Positions 60,301 to 64,000 of a stretch of 64,000 nucleotides of DNA are shown piece by piece. Numbering within the stretch: the stretch's first letter is position 1; every line of letters starts with the position of its first letter. This stretch comes from Paulinella micropora (taxonomy: Eukaryota > Cercozoa > Imbricatea > Euglyphida), in the NCBI GenBank assembly GCA_009731375.1, contig BJOX01000135.1, positions 527,908 to 591,907 on the forward strand, in the 5' to 3' direction. Position numbers and translations under genes: made by a program. Under the pieces are notes generated by a model. The model did no database searches. It was not told the DNA's origin and worked only from the letters and a program-made list of their open reading frames with translations.

Positions 60301-60647
60301 ATGAGGAGATATGTGTTGGTGTAGATGGGCTGGAGTATGGCAGGTTTGATGAGATATGTCCTGGTGATGTGGACGCTTGGCTCCATGAATTGAGCCAACC
60401 GGAGCCATCCATTTTCACCGGACACGTGCAAACTGCCTTCGCTCCTTCTCCTCCTCTTCCTCTTTCTTCTTCTGCTGCTTCTTCTTCTTCTGCTGCTTCT
60501 TCTTCTCAGCCTTCTTTTTCTTCTTCTTCTTTGAAGAGGAAGAAGAAAGGAGGAAGGGGAAACAAGCAGAAGAAGAAACAGAAGCGTGTAGATGATGATG
60601 ACGAGTGGATTCCTCGTACCGCTCCTCGTCTGGGCGGTGGATCGTAA
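57379..60647 (+). pseudogene. Four-exon transposase-like gene, unknown family
   Basis: Exons 57379-57578, 57677-57720, 57890-57996 and 58166-60647, joined by introns with GTAAGC...TAG, GTGAGT...TATAG and GTCAGT...ACAG; exon phases fit exactly. The early part is coiled (GRALLAKQQSLSAAKIAYR). The large last exon has FWLGGDMKFLATVAGHG, HPCIYC, LCRCLPDSLHFFIRIQ and AIEHYNGKHKRAHFSC; the layout suggests a transposase-like or transposon-borne protein, but the family is not recognised. Defects: a TAA at codon 20 (57436-57438, just before an A-run) and a frameshift near 58750. The C-terminus is Ser- and Lys-rich. Confidence 0.6.
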
Positions 60648-60700
60648 GTAAATATTAATAATAAATATTAAAACTTAAAAAAAAAAATAAAAAAAAAACA

Positions 60701-61217
60701 GGTTTTATGTTTCAAAAACTTGAAGCACATGCTGAATAAGCTGCCGGTAATATCATTTTATTAATACAGCAAGGGGTGTGTTAGTATGTATAACAACTAC
60801 ATGCATTATTTCTAATCATGTGTGGGATTTTTTCTAAACTAGTCAAGTTCAGTGCACTATGAAAATAATGTTTCAAAACCGGTTTTATGCTTCAAAAGCT
60901 TGAAGCACATGCTGAATGAGCTGCCGGTAATATTATTTTATTAATATAGCAACTGGTGTGTTAGTATGTATAACAACTACATGCATTATTTCTAATCATG
61001 TGTGGGATTTTTTTTAAAACTAGTCAAGTTCAGTGCACTATGAAAATAATGTTTCAAGACCGGTTTTCTGCTTGATCAAGTTAGTAGACATGCTGAATAA
61101 GCTGCTGGTAATATTATTTTATTAATATACCAAGTGGTTTGTAAGTATGTATAACAACTACATGCATAATTTCTAATCATGTTTGTGATTTTTTCTACAC
61201 TAGTCAAGTTCACTACT
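60701..61217. repeat. Three tandem copies of a 180-bp repeat
   Basis: Copies begin at 60701, 60881 and 61062 with GGTTTT(A/C)TG. Each contains TGCTGAAT(A/G)AGCTGC and a CATGCAT core. The third copy is more diverged. No coding content. Possibly part of a transposon end or a satellite. Confidence 0.85.
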
Positions 61218-61269
61218 AACGCCCACCCAGACGTAATTATGAAGTATGTCATGTCACGAAAATGCTGAA

Positions 61270-62170
61270 TTATGTCATATCTAATGAGACGACAACCTTC
61301 GCAGACAGGACACGAGAAACAAAACTGCGTGTGTTTGCATAACGGAAATGCATATATTGTTGTCGGGTGAAATGCGAACTCAAGGTTAGTTGGACAGCGA
61401 AAGGCACTGTGTTTGTTTTCGGATCAAAACCGGGAAAACAGTAAATAATATCTCCCACGTCAACCCATATTGGCTCCCCTTTCTTTGTCCAGCTGGTATC
61501 GAGTTTCCAAATTTTGTCCTTCAGCTTCGTGTTGATCCTTTTGGTTGGGAAATGTTTTTTTTTCAAACTCTCCTGCATGGTCAAGACCGCTGGGTCAGGC
61601 CAAGAGAGGAGTTTGTGAGCTGGGACTTCTCGCAAACCAGTGACATTTTTTTGTTTCCACCTATTGTCTTGCACGTCCGCTAGCTCAGCAAAAAATAAGT
61701 GGTTCCCCTCCTGGAAAGCTATAGTCCAGGAGGGATGTTCCTTCAATTCCTGTAAAGAAGGCTTGGCGATGTCATCGCCTACCGGTGGCCGGGCACTAGG
61801 GAGGAACCTTTCTTCCTCCTCTACAGTACACAAAGCAAACTGCACCTTTTCTAGTACTACCTTGGTAAGCCTACCATGGGCTGCGGGGACATGCTGAGTG
61901 AAAAAAGAAAGTGGTACAAATGATGCCCTAGCTAGTGCGGCAGCTTCCACTTCTCCAACTAGTTTGGTACCCTTATCTGTAAGAGTGCCATTCCTTGCGA
62001 AAAAGGAAGCAAACCATTGCTTGCTGATGGTGGTTGGGAAGGGGGATATGACTCTGGTTTTGGAACCAGCATCACCGTCTTCCCCATAAACAAACGGAGC
62101 TTGGAGAAGGCGGCGAACAGTGAAGGACAGCAAGTCCTCCGGAGTGCCGTCCTGCTCGAAGAGATTGGCC
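61270..62170 (-). CDS. Unrecognised gene, probably an exon
   Basis: About 300 residues. The frame is open upstream of the first Met (62133): NLFEQDGTPEDLLSFTVRRLL begins after a CATACATAG, a possible 3' splice site at 62171. The middle holds KQWFASFFARNGTLTDKG and a Trp-rich region (HPSWTIAFQEGNHLFFAELADVQ in part), the end IWVDVGDIIYCFPGF. No stop or shift is seen. Function unknown; host or transposon gene. Confidence 0.45.
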
Positions 62171-62171
62171 T

Positions 62172-62335
62172 ATGTATGTATGAATGTATGTGTATGTATG
62201 TATGTATGTATTTATGTATGTATGAATGTATGTATGTATGTGTGTATGTATGTATTATTGTTGTTGTTGTTGTTGTTGTTGTTACCTCTGCATGCATTGA
62301 AATTTCAATGCATTGTGCATTGAAATTTCAATGCA
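62172..62335. repeat. (TGTA)n and (TTG)n microsatellite followed by two palindromes
   Basis: TGTA units to about 62252 and TTG units to about 62283. Then two copies, 23 bp apart, of a 20-bp perfect palindrome with core TTGAAATTTCAA (62293-62312, 62316-62335). Related ATTGAAA-type sequence is in the foldback at 62992-63139. Confidence 0.85.
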
Positions 62336-62463
62336 TTCTGCATGGAAATGTCCGTGCACTCTGTACTGAAACCGTTGCTGTTATACGGTGCAGGTTTTAA
62401 GTTCCGCGGCGCTTTGAGTGGTGTAGCTGATTTTGAAGTCAACGAGACACTTACCCTAACAAT

Positions 62464-63508
62464 ATGCACTTGTTATGGAACACGTTCCAGTACCTCATCC
62501 AGACCACCTGGCTTTGGCAGCCAGGAGTGAAGAAGTCGAAAGGTGTGAATATCCAGCCTTTGCCTCCATTTGTGGCGCGAGATAAGCAAGCTGGTGAATC
62601 AGACCAGGTCTACGCCGCAGCCATCCAGAGGGAGGAAGCCGCTTACCAAGTCCAAACCAATGCTGTTCAAGCGTGCATGGACTTGTACGCTCTCTTTGGA
62701 CTCGATCAGGATGCAAGGTACGAAGTCTGCCGTCGATTCAAGAGCATGCGAGCACTCCCTCGTCAAATCGGCACAGGTTCCCCGTACAAAAATTATGGAA
62801 CATTCAATATCGCCAGCGCCCTGGCACTTCTTCTTTCAATACTGCAGCTGGATCTATGATGACGTACCAGGCGGCCATGCACCAGCCCAATTGGAAATTA
62901 TCAAGAAGATGTTCAGTCTTGCCAAGTTAGTCTCGCGGAAAAGTCTGCCGTGTCACGTGGATAGGGGCTTGGGAGATTACATAGTTCGACAGGTCCATAA
63001 CAAAAGCATATGGGCATTGAAACTTTAGTGATGCATGAATTTAAGTTTCAATGCATGAATTGTAATTTCAATGCCCGCATTGAAACTTAAATTCATGCAT
63101 CACTGAAGTTTCAATGCCCATATGCTTGTGTTATGGACCATATAGGTGGTAGAAATTGCGGCTGGGCTGCCCAGAACAGAGCATTCATACTGGCTGCACC
63201 AGTTATGTTGTAGAGTTTTTGTGCACATGAGAGATTGGGGCCCTCTACCGGAAGTGCAAGCTTTCGATCTGGAACACCAAGGAGAAGAACTTAAGAAGCA
63301 AGTGCACAATCTGAATCGCTCGGAGGACACTTTCATGAACGGTTGGAGAAATGCGGCACCAATGTGGTCCTTGCCCAACTTGCGCCAGGCAAATCTTGAC
63401 GACAAGGACAAGCTGATTATGTCAGGCTTCCATTCCGGCAAGAAGACCCTCAGCTACGCATGCAACGACACACTCAAAGACGTGGCTAACAACCTGATTT
63501 TCAGCTGA
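62464..63508 (+). pseudogene. Unrecognised gene broken by frameshift and foldback element
   Basis: The first frame (62464-62859) has NTFQYLIQTTWLWQPGVKK and AAAIQREEAAYQVQTNAVQ. From about 62830 the coherent frame is another one (WIYDDVPGGHAPAQLEIIKK, LGDYIVRQV). A 148-bp foldback then intervenes, after which a third stretch reads LPRTEHSYWLHQLCCRVFV to NNLIFS at 63508. The pieces look like one gene of about 300 codons, but introns cannot be ruled out. Family not recognised. Confidence 0.4.
62992..63139. mobile_element. 148-bp foldback (MITE-like) element
   Basis: GGTCCATAACA(A)AAGCATATGGGC at the left is matched in reverse complement at the right end; the arms are about 62 bp with few mismatches around a short loop. 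Nearly the whole element can fold into one hairpin. No coding capacity. It interrupts a coding-like region. Confidence 0.75.
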
Positions 63509-64000
63509 GTGCTCTTGCCAAAACCAAGGAATTGCGTGGAGCTGCAGGAGTTTATGGACAGCTGCTGGAGGCAGCTACCGAGTTGGCAAGGGTTGCGTCA
63601 GCGTCCAGTAATGACCGCAGCAAACATCAAAATAGCAAAGTTTATGAGGTGCAAGGGATTCCTGATGAGGTCAACCAGGTCTGTAAGGGGTGAGCGCTTT
63701 GGGGGTGGCTGCTGCTTTCTCACTGTTGAGAATATCAAGCAGACGTTCCCTCGCCGCTGCTGGGGAGTTACAGTGGCAGGCAGGTACGCAGCTGCAGTGC
63801 ACTGGTATGCTCACGTTGCGTATAATGGGTACGCGTGTGATTTGGCGAGAGTGGAACTTTTGCGCGCAAGAAAGCAAGATGATTTGTGGGTGGGCGATTC
63901 ATTGCCCGCCCAACCATCCCTGACTTTTGTTCCTGTCAGCTTTCTTGACCTTCCTTGCATCGTCGCTCCGGTTCCGGACACGCACATTCGATTCTATTTC
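63509..64000. other. Unassigned host-like sequence
   Basis: Short overlapping frames only, none with recognisable motifs. It may include another exon of the preceding gene, but this cannot be shown. Confidence 0.3.

Noticed and set aside
1-64000. CRISPR arrays, bacterial operons or rRNA genes
   Set aside because: No regularly spaced identical repeats with unique spacers, no rRNA-like sequence, and no credible complete tRNA.

Overview
The window is a eukaryotic (probably protist or algal) contig. It carries two different, decaying virus-like elements back to back, followed by ordinary host or transposon sequence. A eukaryotic setting is shown by long ATT, TTG and CATA microsatellites, by a four-exon gene at 57379-60647 whose three introns splice in frame, and by the absence of bacterial-type genes. 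The host lineage cannot be named from the sequence. Seven runs of N (one of 597 bases, six of 10) mark assembly gaps; at least three of the short ones have near-duplicate sequence on both sides.

Element 1 (about 1659-39163, GC-rich, at least 37.5 kb) is bounded by long inverted terminal repeats. Their inner edges are near 2508 and 37900, and each is built from arrays of roughly 65-80 bp imperfect hairpin units. It looks like a large Polinton-like virus (PLV) or related small nucleocytoplasmic-type virus. It has a double-jelly-roll major capsid protein, penton-like protein, packaging ATPase, a fibre gene with discoidin-like domains, ribonucleotide reductase R1 and R2, a RuvC/A22-like resolvase, an HMG-box protein, a PCNA-like clamp, an ssDNA-binding protein, poxvirus-type late transcription factors (VLTF2- and VLTF3-like), and a 1295-residue protein with a TVpol-like N-terminus and an origin-binding-type SF2 helicase. 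It also has a 769-residue tyrosine-recombinase-fold enzyme whose C-terminal motifs resemble protelomerases (telomere resolvases). Protelomerase-like enzyme, palindrome-array ends, origin-binding-type helicase and iteron-like repeats together suggest a linear genome with unusual, perhaps hairpin, ends. This is the most interesting system in the window.

Element 1 is broken. A 5-kb inversion (about 14597-19586) cuts the major capsid gene and a coiled-coil virion gene; undoing it puts both back together. In-frame stop codons lie inside R2 (two), the capsid gene, a SLATT-like membrane protein, the VLTF3-like protein and the clamp, and many genes carry frameshifts. The VLTF3-like gene also holds a 64-nt GT...AG insert whose removal restores the frame, which suggests a spliceosomal intron.

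Element 2 (about 39164-56822, AT-rich) is a more conventional PLV/Polinton-like element. It has a protein-primed family B DNA polymerase, major capsid, penton, adenovirus-type cysteine protease, packaging ATPase, a small basic core peptide, a tail-fibre-like protein with an S74 chaperone end, and a TATA-like motif just before most start codons. The polymerase has one in-frame TGA and frameshifts. Both elements encode a homologous structural protein with a conserved YLGFG motif.

From 56823 to the end there is no viral gene. The sequence holds a spliced transposase-like gene of unknown family, three copies of a 180-bp repeat, an unrecognised minus-strand gene, microsatellites, and a broken gene interrupted by a 148-bp foldback (MITE-like) element.
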